Part shown: positions 8,760-18,431 of the stretch, one piece after another | Layout of the letters: every line of letters begins with the position of its first letter | Numbering within the stretch: the first letter of the stretch is position 1 | DNA from: Thiodiazotropha sp040506195 | GTDB lineage: Bacteria > Pseudomonadota > Gammaproteobacteria > Chromatiales > Chromatiaceae | Reading direction: 5' to 3' | Assembly: GCA_040506195.1 (NCBI GenBank) | Contig: JBEVXH010000004.1 | Coordinates: forward strand, 62,001 to 126,000 | Length of the DNA: 64,000 bases | Made by a program: the position numbers and the translations under genes | Notes under the pieces: generated by a model | The model's database searches: none | The model's input: only the letters and a program-made list of their open reading frames with translations | Told to the model about the DNA's origin: nothing

Positions 8760-10190
8760 TTATCCCCCCCGATCGTTAAGAACGTTAGCCAGATCGTCCT
8801 GGGACAGATTGAATATTCCACCCTCTTGCCTGTCATGGTCAGTATCCACTTCATCCATGAAGAGCACCCAGAGTGCGCCTTTGTCCGTACCGCCATCATC
8901 GTCGAGGCTGGCGCCAACCGCCAGGTCGTTTATATCATCGCCATCCAGGTCCCCCAATTGAGCGACAGCGGCGCCGAATTGGTCGCCGCTGTCGAGATCG
9001 CCATCGAAACCGCCCTCTGTATCGGAAATCTTCGAAGATGAGATAACCTCGCCATCGACTTCCAAAAACAGGACCCAGACGGCACCCCGTTCAGCGCCGC
9101 CATCATCACTCTGTTTCGCGCCCACCGCCAGATCATCCGTGCCGTCACTGTTGATATCCCCGAGATTGGCAAGGGCACCGCCAAACCGGTCGTTGTCGCT
9201 CAGCTGCCCGTCGAACGATGCGCGGTTCTGCGATATGCGCTTCTTGGAATCAACCGTTCCGTCAGCATTCAGAAACAGAATCCACACGGCGCCCCGCTCA
9301 GGGCCACCATCATCATCGCCACTCACGCCTACGGCGAGATCGGTCACACCATCGCCGTTAAGATCGCCAATCTCAGTCACGGCAGTGCCGAAATGGTCTT
9401 CATCATCCAGATCTCGGTCGAGGCTGCCCTCGTCAGAGGATATCTTTTGTGACGATTGAACCGTACCATCACTGTTCAAAAAGAGGATCCAGACCGCCCC
9501 CCGGTCGGTTCCTCCGTCATCATCGTAAGGCACGCCAACCGCCAGATCGGTGACCCCGTCGTTATTCAGATCGCCGACACTGGCCAGGGCGCGGGCAAAC
9601 TGATCATTGTCGTCCAGATCCCCTTCGAACTCGCCTTCATCGTGCGAGATCTTCTGTTCCGAAAGGACCGTGCCATCACCATTGAGAAACAGGATCCAGA
9701 CCGCACCCTTGTCGGTGCCGGCATCATCATCCAGCGGGGCGCCCACGGCGATATCCAGAAAGCCGTCTCCGTTCAGATCGCCGAGGGGGGCGATGGCGCG
9801 ACCGAACTGATCACCGTCATCCAGATCACCGCTGAAGTCCCCCGAATCATCCGAGATCTTTTGATGCGTATCGACCTTTCCATTGCCGTCCATGAACAGT
9901 ATCCATACCGCGCCCCGATCCTCCCCATCGTCGTCATCGAATGGCGCACCCACGGCAAGATCGATAACCCCGTCAACCTCCAGGTCACCGATATTGGCCA
10001 AGGCAAGGCCGAATTGATCCTGCACATCCAGGTCACCGTTAAAATTCCCCATCTCGTCGGATATTTTTTGCTCGGAATCAACGTCTGTTGAATAAGAGAC
10101 CGAACAGCCTGCCACCAACAGCGCCAGGCAGAGTGCTATTGGATAGACGAGAGAGAAAGAGAAGTGCTGCGTGCGTGATTGATCCATCAA
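8760..10190 (-). CDS. FG-GAP/integrin-alpha-type repeat lipoprotein
   Basis: A 476-residue predicted lipoprotein. The N-terminus has a hydrophobic signal and lipobox LVAGC with the lipidated cysteine at residue 29; serine at +2 fits outer-membrane sorting. From about residue 41 to 454 come six repeats of about 69 residues, each beginning QKIS-like and holding GDLNGDGxxDLAVG, a DDDGG segment and RGAVWILF. These are FG-GAP beta-propeller blades with calcium-type acidic loops, so a six- or seven-bladed surface propeller is likely. Such proteins serve adhesion or cell-surface contact, but the ligand is unknown. It stands alone, divergent from glgP. Confidence 0.85.
   Translation of the reverse strand: MMDQSRTQHFSFSLVYPIALCLALLVAGCSVSYSTDVDSEQKISDEMGNFNGDLDVQDQFGLALANIGDLEVDGVIDLAVGAPFDDDDGEDRGAVWILFMDGNGKVDTHQKISDDSGDFSGDLDDGDQFGRAIAPLGDLNGDGFLDIAVGAPLDDDAGTDKGAVWILFLNGDGTVLSEQKISHDEGEFEGDLDDNDQFARALASVGDLNNDGVTDLAVGVPYDDDGGTDRGAVWILFLNSDGTVQSSQKISSDEGSLDRDLDDEDHFGTAVTEIGDLNGDGVTDLAVGVSGDDDGGPERGAVWILFLNADGTVDSKKRISQNRASFDGQLSDNDRFGGALANLGDINSDGTDDLAVGAKQSDDGGAERGAVWVLFLEVDGEVISSSKISDTEGGFDGDLDSGDQFGAAVAQLGDLDGDDINDLAVGASLDDDGGTDKGALWVLFMDEVDTDHDRQEGGIFNLSQDDLANVLNDRGG
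8829..10070 (-). repeat. Six tandem 207-bp coding repeats
   Basis: The six FG-GAP blades are in register at 69 codons each, with no length variation that I can see. Similarity is strongest in the RGAVWILF and DLAVG segments. This regularity suggests expansion by tandem duplication, and copy number could vary between strains. Confidence 0.75.
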
Positions 10191-10393
10191 AAAAAACCTT
10201 TTCTATACCTACCTGGATAATGCAAAACCACCAAAAGCGGTACGGATCGGAGAGATATTCGAAAATAGTCTATCCGTCTGCCAAGTATATATCCTAAGTG
10301 GGCATGTCCACACAAATCCGTTTGCTGATATTGGGCTTAGTTTGGTTTTGTATCTAAGCTTTCATCAGGGAACACCGGATAAATATACACCTC

Positions 10394-12871
10394 ATGAAGA
10401 AGAAACAGATCTCCGATTACCGTATCGCTTCGGATGCCGATTCCATCCGACATTCATTTCTGGATAACCTCTATTTTGTCCAGGCCCGCTTTCCGGAGGT
10501 GGCATCGCAAAATGACTTCTATCTGGCCCTGGCATGGACCGTACGCGACCGGTTGCTGAGCAACTGGATAGAAACCGCGAGTACATATTACCGACAGGCC
10601 AGCCGCAGTGTATGCTACCTCTCCGCAGAGTACCTGACCGGACCACACCTGCATAATGCGGTACTCTCCCTGGGCATCGAACCCCAGATACGCCGTGCGA
10701 TGGCAGGCCTTGGCCTGGACCTCGACGACATCACCGCACAGGAACCGGAGCCAGGTCTCGGCAATGGCGGCCTGGGCAGGTTGGCGGCATGTTATCTCGA
10801 TTCCCTGGCCACCCTGCAGATCCCCGCCATCGGTTATGGCATCCGCTACGAATTCGGTATCTTCGAACAGGTGATCCGGCACGGCCGCCAGGTGGAACTT
10901 GCCGATATGTGGCTGCGCAGAGGAAATCCGTGGGAGATCCCAAGACCCGAGATCAACTTCGAGGTTGGCTTTGGCGGTACCACAGAGCACTACACGGATG
11001 AGTCCGGTCGCTATCGCGTTCGCTGGCAACCGCAACGCCATGTCAAGGGTGTTGCCTACGACACACCGATACCTGGTTACCGGGTGCATACGGTCAACCT
11101 GTTGCGGCTGTGGAATGCCCAGGCCTGCGAATCATTCAACCTGGGCGCCTTCAATGTGGGCGACTACGAGCGTGCGGTCGAGGAGAAGATCGCCTCGGAG
11201 ACCATCAGCAAGGTGCTTTACCCCAACGACGAACCGATGCAGGGGAAACGCCTGCGCCTGGAACAGGAGTATTTTTTCTGTGCCTGCACCATCCAGGATA
11301 TCCTGCGTCTGCTGCTGCAACAGAATGGCTCACTGGATCTGCTGCCGGAGAAATTCGCCATTCAGCTCAATGACACCCATCCGGCAATCGCGGTAGTCGA
11401 ACTGATGCGCCTGTTGATCGATGTTCACGACATGGCGTGGGATGAGGCATGGCGGCTGGTGCGAAAAACCGTCTCCTATACCAACCACACCCTGCTCCCG
11501 GAAGCCCTTGAAACCTGGCCGGTGGAACTCATCAGCGAGGTTCTGCCCAGGCATCTCGAAATCATTTACGAAATCAACCGCCGTCTCCTGGAAAATGTCA
11601 GGACCCGTTCACCTGATGAAGCGCTGCTCGCCAGAATATCCCTTATCGATGAAAGATACGGTCGCAATGTGCGCATGGCCCACCTGGCGACCGTCGCCAG
11701 CCAGCATATCAATGGTGTGGCGAATCTGCATAGCCGCCTGCTGCGGGATCGCGTGTTGAGGGATTTCCACACCCTGGCTCCTGAACGTTTTACCAATATC
11801 ACCAATGGTGTCACACCACGGCGATTTATGATCCTGGCAAATCCGGCATTGACCAGCCTGATAAACGATACCATCGGTGATGCGTGGACCAAGGATTTGG
11901 AACGATTGCGGGAACTTGAGGGGTGGGCTGACAACCCCGGCTTTCAAGGCGCCTGGCGCGAGGTTAAATTAGGCAATAAACTAGCTCTTGCGCAGACCAT
12001 ATTCAAGACCTCGGGTATCGAAGTGGACCCTGCAACACTGTTTGACTGTCAGATCAAACGTATCCATGAGTACAAACGCCAACATCTGAATATCCTTCAT
12101 ATCGTTTGCCGGTATCTGGAATTGAAGCGGGGTTTGCATACTGACGCTCCGGCGCGCACATTGCTGTTCGCCGGTAAAGCGGCGCCTGGATACTACTCCG
12201 CCAAAGTTATTATCGAGTTGATCCACGCCGTTGCCGATACGGTAAATTCTGACCCGGATGTCAGCGATAAGATGCGTATCGCTTTCCTGCCCAATTTTAA
12301 TGTCAGCAGCGCAGAGAAGATCTATCCCGCCGCCGATCTTTCACAACAGATCTCGACAGCGGGGATGGAGGCCTCGGGCACGGGCAATATGAAATTCGCA
12401 CTCAACGGCGCCTTGACCATTGGGACCCTGGATGGGGCCAACATAGAGATTCGCCAACGGGTGGGTAAGGAGAATTTTTTTCTTTTCGGCCTCACTGAAT
12501 CAGAGGTGACGAACCGTCGAGCCGGCGGCTACCGGCCACGGGAGCGTTATCTGAAAGACCAGCAATTGCGCAGCGTCGTCGATGTCCTCGCCGACGGTCT
12601 ATTTTCCTCTGGGGACAAAACAAGATTCAGGCCACTGGTCGATAGCCTGCTGCAACATGACCATTTTTTCGTACTCGAGGATTTTTCAACCTACCGGGCG
12701 TGCCAGCAGCAGGTGGATGATACCTGGAATGACCCGACAAAATGGACCCGCGCATCGATCCTGAATACCGCCCGCTGCGGCTGGTTCTCATCAGACCGGG
12801 CCATTAAAGAGTATTGCGAGCGGATTTGGCGGGTCTCACCGGTACCGATCAAGCAGAACAATGCAAGCTGA
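10394..12871 (+). CDS. glgP: Glycogen/starch/alpha-glucan phosphorylase
   Basis: Degrades alpha-1,4-glucan storage polymer to glucose 1-phosphate using inorganic phosphate. It has 825 residues, full length for the GT35 family. The PLP-binding lysine is residue 667 in GTGNMKFALNGAL. Other landmarks are EPGLGNGGLGRLAACYLDS, FAIQLNDTHPAIAV, NGVTPRRF and RIHEYKRQHLN. It is cytoplasmic and not beside other glg genes. A strand-opposed small secreted-protein remnant overlaps its 3' end, and PhoB is the next full gene, which may be coincidence rather than linked control. Confidence 0.97.
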   Translation: MKKKQISDYRIASDADSIRHSFLDNLYFVQARFPEVASQNDFYLALAWTVRDRLLSNWIETASTYYRQASRSVCYLSAEYLTGPHLHNAVLSLGIEPQIRRAMAGLGLDLDDITAQEPEPGLGNGGLGRLAACYLDSLATLQIPAIGYGIRYEFGIFEQVIRHGRQVELADMWLRRGNPWEIPRPEINFEVGFGGTTEHYTDESGRYRVRWQPQRHVKGVAYDTPIPGYRVHTVNLLRLWNAQACESFNLGAFNVGDYERAVEEKIASETISKVLYPNDEPMQGKRLRLEQEYFFCACTIQDILRLLLQQNGSLDLLPEKFAIQLNDTHPAIAVVELMRLLIDVHDMAWDEAWRLVRKTVSYTNHTLLPEALETWPVELISEVLPRHLEIIYEINRRLLENVRTRSPDEALLARISLIDERYGRNVRMAHLATVASQHINGVANLHSRLLRDRVLRDFHTLAPERFTNITNGVTPRRFMILANPALTSLINDTIGDAWTKDLERLRELEGWADNPGFQGAWREVKLGNKLALAQTIFKTSGIEVDPATLFDCQIKRIHEYKRQHLNILHIVCRYLELKRGLHTDAPARTLLFAGKAAPGYYSAKVIIELIHAVADTVNSDPDVSDKMRIAFLPNFNVSSAEKIYPAADLSQQISTAGMEASGTGNMKFALNGALTIGTLDGANIEIRQRVGKENFFLFGLTESEVTNRRAGGYRPRERYLKDQQLRSVVDVLADGLFSSGDKTRFRPLVDSLLQHDHFFVLEDFSTYRACQQQVDDTWNDPTKWTRASILNTARCGWFSSDRAIKEYCERIWRVSPVPIKQNNAS

Positions 12872-12917
12872 CGCAGTTCCATGACAGTGCAACCGCTGCC
12901 GAAATCAGCTTTTTCAT
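12849..12917 (-). pseudogene. Truncated secreted-protein leader (22 codons) with strong RBS
   Basis: On the minus strand an ideal Shine-Dalgarno (AAGGAGAGA, plus-strand 12925-12933) precedes ATG at 12917. The product starts MKKLISAAVALS, a textbook signal-peptide beginning, but stops after 22 codons. It overlaps the last codons of glgP. The simplest reading is the 5' remnant of a porin-like or periplasmic protein gene whose body was lost. A real short leader peptide is the alternative. Confidence 0.4.
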
Positions 12918-13064
12918 GTTTCTATCTCTCCTTCGTAGAGAACTCAGTAACCAGAAAACTGAGCGAATGTTGTAATCAGGCGGAAAAGAATAGGCCTTTG
13001 AGATGAATAGAAAATGAGAGAGATATGACTTTTTTATTACATGAGGAAGAGCATGCTTCCGGGA

Positions 13065-13757
13065 TCAGCGTTTATGCGAAAATCGATAACCCGCTCCACG
13101 TACAGTCTGCAGCAGCTTATCCTTGGCGGTGGGTTCCAGGGCCTTACGCAGACGCCGGATCTGGACATCCACCGTACGCTCTTCAATATAGACGTTGGTG
13201 CCCCACACCTGATCCAGCAATTGGCCCCGGGTGAAGACCCTTTCGCGATGAGACATGAAGAAGTGCAATAGCCTGAACTCGGTGGGGCCAAGATCGACAT
13301 CATCACCGTCAGAGGTGATCCTATAGCTCAGCGGATCGAGGGCAAGCCCGCCGCATTCGAGCAGATTACCGGCCGACAGGGGCGATACGCGCCGCAGGAT
13401 AGAGCGGATTCTGGCCAGCAACTCCCTGGCGGAGAAGGGTTTGGTGACGTAGTCTTCAGCGCCGATATCGAGACCGCGAACCTTGTCATCCTCCTCACCT
13501 TTCGCCGTCAGCATGATTATCGGGATCGATGCCGTCTCACGGTCCTTCTTCAACCTGACCGCCAGTTCCAGACCGCTCATGCCCGGCAGCATCCAGTCGA
13601 GCAGAATCAAATCCGGCTTGGCTTTGCGGATCTGATTGATGGCCCGGGTCGCATCTTCGACAAAATCCGCCTGAAATCCGTCCTGCTCCAAAATATACCG
13701 CAACATTTCACCGACAGCGGGTTCATCATCTACTGCAAGTATTCTGGCGACTGTCAT
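13065..13757 (-). CDS. phoB: Phosphate regulon response regulator PhoB
   Basis: An OmpR/PhoB-type response regulator, 230 residues from the chosen ATG. The receiver domain has the acidic pair DDE near the start, phosphoacceptor Asp54 in LILLDWMLPGMSG and the conserved lysine in VTKPFS. The C-terminal winged-helix domain includes GPTEFRLLHFF, VYIEERTVDVQIRRLRKAL and VRGAGYRF, all close to PhoB. A longer frame begins at 13790, but that ATG overlaps a -10 element beneath a Pho box, so the start at 13757 is preferred. No phoR is adjacent; downstream is only the truncated leader and the glgP end. Confidence 0.9.
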   Translation of the reverse strand: MTVARILAVDDEPAVGEMLRYILEQDGFQADFVEDATRAINQIRKAKPDLILLDWMLPGMSGLELAVRLKKDRETASIPIIMLTAKGEEDDKVRGLDIGAEDYVTKPFSARELLARIRSILRRVSPLSAGNLLECGGLALDPLSYRITSDGDDVDLGPTEFRLLHFFMSHRERVFTRGQLLDQVWGTNVYIEERTVDVQIRRLRKALEPTAKDKLLQTVRGAGYRFSHKR

Positions 13758-13788
13758 CACGGTATCTCTATTGACTGTGAAGTCAGCC

Positions 13789-13822
13789 ATTAAACAGGAG
13801 GTTTGTTACACTAAGATGACAG
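13789..13822 (-). promoter_or_regulatory. Pho box and -10 element of the phoB promoter
   Basis: Reading the minus strand, CTGTCATCTTAGTGTAAC (13805-13822) matches two seven-base Pho half-sites separated by four bases: the first perfect, the second five of seven. Exactly ten bases later is TTTAAT (13789-13794), a five-of-six -10. That spacing is the one known for PhoB-activated promoters, predicting autoregulation and a start of transcription near 13781. Confidence 0.6.
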
Positions 13823-13921
13823 TCGTGGAATCCACAGGGAGAATCATCCCGGGACTCTCCGGACATATTCAGGTCAGCCTCCAATCAATCGGCCACGGCA
13901 GGCCGTGTCGGCTGGCCCGGA

Positions 13922-14279
13922 TCAGATGACAGCCTCGCTGGCCGCCCCATCCTGATGAGCAATCGGCCGGTTACCGGATACCGAGGCGATCACCGCATCG
14001 TAGAGTTCGGGTTGAGGCCGCCAAAACATGATACCGACCCCGTCCTTCCGGGAGTGGCTCACAATACCCGTGACTGCCCGATGCCAGCCAGCGCAGAAAA
14101 ACGCCGACTCGGCCATCGCCCCTGTCAGCATGGACAGGCTGCGGGTATGCAGATAGATCCCCCGCATTGGCGGGAAAGACCTGCTGCTTGCGATAGCGGA
14201 TATAGACTTCCCCTGTTATGGGATAGCGCTTATCGTAACGTCTTTCTACTGACGTAATCCTTTTTTCCTCAGAATTCAT
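13922..14279 (-). pseudogene. Frameshifted PilZ-like gene
   Basis: ATG at 14279 opens a frame reading MNSEEKRIT, then an RRYDKRYPITGEVYIRYR segment typical of a PilZ N-terminal arginine motif. Near 14167 the sensible coding moves to another frame, which gives GIYLHTRSLSMLTGAMAES and continues with GVGIMFWRPQPELYDAV to a stop at 13922. Joined, they make about 118 residues, the length of a single PilZ protein. Each frame alone is short and the first turns into unlikely sequence past the junction. A one-base shift, either a true mutation or a sequencing error, explains this best. Confidence 0.6.
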
Positions 14280-14427
14280 TGTTATAGGTAGTGTAGAAAC
14301 AGGGAATGACATCCATATGACCGGGAAATGAACCATTTCTGACCGAAAATTAGAGTCTCCCCCTCCCCCGAAAGGCCCGATTCCTGGTATCCTTGCCGCC
14401 CTTGAAGCCGGCAATTCAACAGACAAG

Positions 14428-16188
14428 ATGAAGAAGCAGATTGAGCAACTGATACAGGCGGCACTGAAGCAACTGGTCCTGGGCGGTGTGATACCGCAAG
14501 AGGCTATGCCTGTCCCCAAGATCGAACGCACGAAAGACAGCCGGCACGGTGACTTCGCCACCAATATCGCCATGGCGCTTGCCAGACCCGCCCGCACCAA
14601 CCCCAGGGAGCTGGCTCAGCGACTTCTCGACGCCCTCCCGGCATCCGATCTGATCGAACGTTGCGACATTGCGGGCCCGGGTTTCATCAACTTCACCCTG
14701 ACCGCGACGGCCTATCACAGCCTGATACCCGCCATCATCGAGCAGGGCCACGGCTACGGCCGCAGTGAGCTGGGCAAAGGCAAGCGCATCCAGGTCGAAT
14801 TCGTCTCTGCCAACCCCACCGGCCCGCTGCATGTGGGCCATGGGCGCGGCGCGGCCTATGGATCGGTGGTGGCCGACCTGCTGCAGGCTATCGGATTCGA
14901 TGTGCATCGCGAATATTATGTGAATGACGCCGGCAGGCAGATGGATATCCTGGCCACCTCGGTCTGGCTGCGCTATCTCGAGCTGTGCGACGAAGCACTG
15001 ACCTTTCCAGCCAACGGCTACCGGGGGGACTATGTATGGGACATCGCGGCAACCCTGCACCGGGATCACGGGGAGGCCTATAGACACGATGCTGAAACCG
15101 TTTTCCACAACATCCCGGCAGACGAACCCGCTGGTGGCGACAAGGAGGCCCACATCGATGGCCTGATCGATCGGGCCAAACAACTGCTGGGAGACAACCG
15201 CTACCGATTTGTCTTCGAATTGGGCCTCAACACGATTCTCGACGATATCCGCGATGACCTGGGTCTGTTTGGCGTCAACTACGATGAGTGGTATTCAGAG
15301 CGCAGCCTGACCGAGAGCGGTTCCGTGACCCGGGCCATAGAGCGACTGCGCAGCGCAGGGCATCTCTATGACAAGGATGGGGCGGTCTGGTTTCGCTCAA
15401 CCGACTACGGAGATGAAAAGGACCGGGTGGTCATTCGCGACAATGGACAAACCACCTATTTCGCATCCGATATCGCCTACCACATGGATAAACTGGAACG
15501 GGGTTTCGACCGGGTCATCGATGTCTGGGGCGCAGACCACCACGGCTATGTACCGCGGGTGAAGGCGGCCCTGCAGGCACTGGGTGACGACCCCTCCAAA
15601 CTCGATGTCCTGCTGGTGCAGTTTGCGATTCTCTATCGCAGTGGTGAGAAGGTGCAGATGTCCACCCGCTCCGGCCAGTTCGTCACCTTGCGGGAATTGC
15701 GCAAGGAGGTCGGCGCCGATGCCGCCCGGTTCTTCTATGTGATGCGTAAATGCGAACAGCACATGGATTTCGATCTCGATCTGGCGAAGTCCCAATCGAA
15801 TGATAATCCGGTCTACTATGTGCAGTATGCCCACGCCCGAATCTGCAGCGTTTTTCAACAGGCCGCAGAGCAGTCAATCTCCGTCGAGGATGATCCAACA
15901 GCGGTCGACTACGCCCTGTTGAGCGAATCCCATGAGCAGGCGTTGATCACCAGCCTGGCCAGGTATCCGGAAATCGTGGAAGCGGCCGCACTGCATGAAG
16001 AACCCCACCAGCTGACCCACTACCTGCGTGATCTGGCCAACGATTTCCATACCTATTACAACGCCCATAAATTCCTGATCCAGGACACCGCACTGCGGAA
16101 TGCCAGGCTGCAGCTCATCCTGGCTACCCGGCAGGTTGTGCGTAACGGCTTGAATCTGCTAGGTGTTTCAGCACCCGAGAAGATGTGA
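14428..16188 (+). CDS. argS: Arginyl-tRNA synthetase
   Basis: Charges tRNA-Arg; a class I synthetase of 586 residues. The HIGH-equivalent is in NPTGPLHVGHGRGAAYG, and the KMSKS-equivalent is degenerate (KVQMSTRSGQF), as usual in bacterial ArgRS. The Add1 N-terminal domain and the C-terminal DALR anticodon-binding domain ending in GLNLLGVSAPEKM are complete. A SPOR protein follows after four bases, the standard gammaproteobacterial argS-SPOR order, but hslVU, which usually comes next, is absent here. Confidence 0.98.
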   Translation: MKKQIEQLIQAALKQLVLGGVIPQEAMPVPKIERTKDSRHGDFATNIAMALARPARTNPRELAQRLLDALPASDLIERCDIAGPGFINFTLTATAYHSLIPAIIEQGHGYGRSELGKGKRIQVEFVSANPTGPLHVGHGRGAAYGSVVADLLQAIGFDVHREYYVNDAGRQMDILATSVWLRYLELCDEALTFPANGYRGDYVWDIAATLHRDHGEAYRHDAETVFHNIPADEPAGGDKEAHIDGLIDRAKQLLGDNRYRFVFELGLNTILDDIRDDLGLFGVNYDEWYSERSLTESGSVTRAIERLRSAGHLYDKDGAVWFRSTDYGDEKDRVVIRDNGQTTYFASDIAYHMDKLERGFDRVIDVWGADHHGYVPRVKAALQALGDDPSKLDVLLVQFAILYRSGEKVQMSTRSGQFVTLRELRKEVGADAARFFYVMRKCEQHMDFDLDLAKSQSNDNPVYYVQYAHARICSVFQQAAEQSISVEDDPTAVDYALLSESHEQALITSLARYPEIVEAAALHEEPHQLTHYLRDLANDFHTYYNAHKFLIQDTALRNARLQLILATRQVVRNGLNLLGVSAPEKM

Positions 16189-16192
16189 CGGC

Positions 16193-16777
16193 ATGGCTGA
16201 CTATAAGCATCGCGCTCATAAAAAAAAGAAGAAACGCCAGCATAGCGGCAGCTGCCTGTTCCACATGTTCGGCGGTATCGTCATCGGTGCCTTTCTAATG
16301 GGCCTCGCCTGGCTGAAACTGGGGCCCGGCCTCTCCTCAAACGGTGTGCCCGGCGTTCCCTCCCCACGGCCCGAGGCCGCAAAACAGGAGCCCCGCAACG
16401 CAACCAAACCCACATTCGAGTTCTACACGATCCTGCCGGAAATGGAGGTTGTCATACCCGATGAGGAGATCGTGACACCGGATGACGACACCCCGGCCAA
16501 ACCTCCCAGTGACAGATCCGCCGCTCCGGATCAAGAGCGATATAGTTATGTTCTGCAGATGGGGTCATTCAGAAAACACCAGGATGCGGACCGTCTCAAG
16601 GCGAAGCTCGCGCTGATCGGTATCGAGGCGGAGATCCAGAAGGTGAGCATCAACAACCGCGACACCTACCACCGTGTCCGCAGCGGGCCCTATCACTCTC
16701 AGACCCGTTTAAATGCAGATAGGCATCTCGCCAAGGAGAACAGCATCAACAGCCTGGTCATCAAACTAAAAAAATAG
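16193..16777 (+). CDS. SPOR domain membrane protein (FtsN-like)
   Basis: 194 residues from the ATG four bases after argS. A basic cytoplasmic start (HRAHKKKKKRQH) is followed by one transmembrane helix (about 20-42), a proline-rich periplasmic linker, and a C-terminal SPOR domain from about 115 (YSYVLQMGSFRKHQDADRLKAKL in pieces). SPOR domains bind denuded glycan at the division septum. Location next to argS and this architecture match the small FtsN-like proteins of gammaproteobacteria. Whether it is the essential FtsN cannot be told from sequence alone. Confidence 0.9.
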   Translation: MADYKHRAHKKKKKRQHSGSCLFHMFGGIVIGAFLMGLAWLKLGPGLSSNGVPGVPSPRPEAAKQEPRNATKPTFEFYTILPEMEVVIPDEEIVTPDDDTPAKPPSDRSAAPDQERYSYVLQMGSFRKHQDADRLKAKLALIGIEAEIQKVSINNRDTYHRVRSGPYHSQTRLNADRHLAKENSINSLVIKLKK

Positions 16778-16820
16778 CGTCCAGCTCGGTCCATAAGGAG
16801 AACCGGCCATGAGGATGGAG

Positions 16821-18431
16821 TCAGCCGTTTTTCCCATTGACCTTGAACCTCGTTATCAATTCATTCAATTGACACATTGATTGCTGAATAGATGATGTGC
16901 AATCGACCGCCTCACTTGCCGCCTGTGTCGTCGAATCGGCAACCGTGGCGATGTTGGCAATACTTCGGTTTATCTCTTCCGCCACACTGCTTTGCTGTTG
17001 TGCGGCAGTTGCTATCTGAACATTCATGTCATTGATGCTGGATACCGATTCCACGATCTTGTCCAATGCCTGACCGGCCCCGCTACTTTGGTCGACACTG
17101 TGTTGCGCAATTTCCCTGCTCGAGGTCATGGCATTGACAGCGTCACTGGTACCTCCCTGCAATCGCTCAATGATCTGGCGTATTTCTTCGGTAGACTGTT
17201 GCGTTCGCTTTGCCAGGGTTCTCACTTCATCGGCAACTACGGCAAAACCGCGACCCTGCTCCCCTGCTCGTGCCGCTTCGATGGCAGCGTTCAACGCAAG
17301 CAAGTTTGTCTGTTCCGCAATACCTGTGATCACTTCGAGCACCTGACCGACTTCCTGACTGTCCTGCTCAAGCTTTTTCATGACATCAGAAGTCTCTTCC
17401 AGCTGATTTGCCATGTTTTCAATACTTGAAATTGTTTCGGCGACAATCATCTGTCCTGAGTCAGCCTCTTTATCCGCATTTCGGGCGGCATCAGCTGCTT
17501 TGGTGGCGTTCCTGGCCACTTCCTGTACGGTGGACGCCATCTGACCCATCGCTGTGGAGGCCTGCTCTAATTCGCTGTGCTGCAGTCGAACCCCTTCATT
17601 GGTGCTTTGCAGTGTCTGTGCCACCTTCTCTGTACCGAGTTGAACATGTTTGGATGTATTTTCCACACTGTTTACGATCTCTCCAACGTGAGAGAGCATC
17701 GTATTGTAGGCGGTAAACGTTTCACCTATCTCATTATCGGTGTAGGTGACTTTCAACGGATTTGAAAAGTCTCCCTTCGCAACAGCCGTCAATCGCTCTT
17801 TCAATTGCTCAATATCCTTCATCAGGATTGCAGTACCGAATATGCGCCCAAACCAGACTAAAATTACGATTCCGCCAGCCATAATGAGCGTAATTATCTG
17901 TTGCTTCCGTACCGCATCGTTGGCTGCAGCGGCCATTATATTGACGCCTTTGTGCATCTCTTTCAGAACCACTGGAGATTGCATGCTGATGGCTTTCAGG
18001 CCCTCAGCAGAAGGGTTTTCAAGATAGGCGTCGATCGATACCCTATAGGTTTTCCATAATCCCTCGACTTTATTCAGCTGGCCACGGACTACAGGATCGT
18101 CAACAGCCTTAATACCGGCATTTTGATCGCCATTAAGCAGATTCTGATGTGAGCTTTCGAATAGCGCTATGGTGTTATTCACCGTATCACGAGACTCGAT
18201 GGATTGCGCAGCAAGCAATGCCTCTTTCGCCACCCTCTGACTTAACATACGTTGTCTGCCAGCCACATTGATTGCTGTCGCATCAGAGCCAAGACTGGTG
18301 AAGAGAGAGACTACGGTCATCACCGCGAAGACGAAAATCAAGATATATGATACGAAGTATTGCTTGTCTAGAGACTTAAGACCGAATACTCGCAGAATTG
18401 ATTGAATTATAGTGGCTATCCAGACGTTCAT
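16821..18431 (-). CDS. Methyl-accepting chemotaxis protein with PilJ-type sensor
   Basis: About 536 residues from ATG 18431, which has GGAGG seven bases upstream; an upstream in-frame extension lacks such support. Order: first transmembrane helix (about 24-46), a PilJ-type periplasmic domain starting INVAGRQRMLSQRVAKEAL, a second helix, a HAMP segment, and a long MCP signalling coiled coil whose hairpin tip contains EQTNLLALNAAIEAARAGE. PilJ-type domains occur in receptors for type IV pilus signalling and nitrate/nitrite sensing; the ligand is not predictable here. No che or pil genes lie nearby, so it is an orphan receptor. Confidence 0.93.
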   Translation of the reverse strand: MNVWIATIIQSILRVFGLKSLDKQYFVSYILIFVFAVMTVVSLFTSLGSDATAINVAGRQRMLSQRVAKEALLAAQSIESRDTVNNTIALFESSHQNLLNGDQNAGIKAVDDPVVRGQLNKVEGLWKTYRVSIDAYLENPSAEGLKAISMQSPVVLKEMHKGVNIMAAAANDAVRKQQIITLIMAGGIVILVWFGRIFGTAILMKDIEQLKERLTAVAKGDFSNPLKVTYTDNEIGETFTAYNTMLSHVGEIVNSVENTSKHVQLGTEKVAQTLQSTNEGVRLQHSELEQASTAMGQMASTVQEVARNATKAADAARNADKEADSGQMIVAETISSIENMANQLEETSDVMKKLEQDSQEVGQVLEVITGIAEQTNLLALNAAIEAARAGEQGRGFAVVADEVRTLAKRTQQSTEEIRQIIERLQGGTSDAVNAMTSSREIAQHSVDQSSGAGQALDKIVESVSSINDMNVQIATAAQQQSSVAEEINRSIANIATVADSTTQAASEAVDCTSSIQQSMCQLNELITRFKVNGKNG

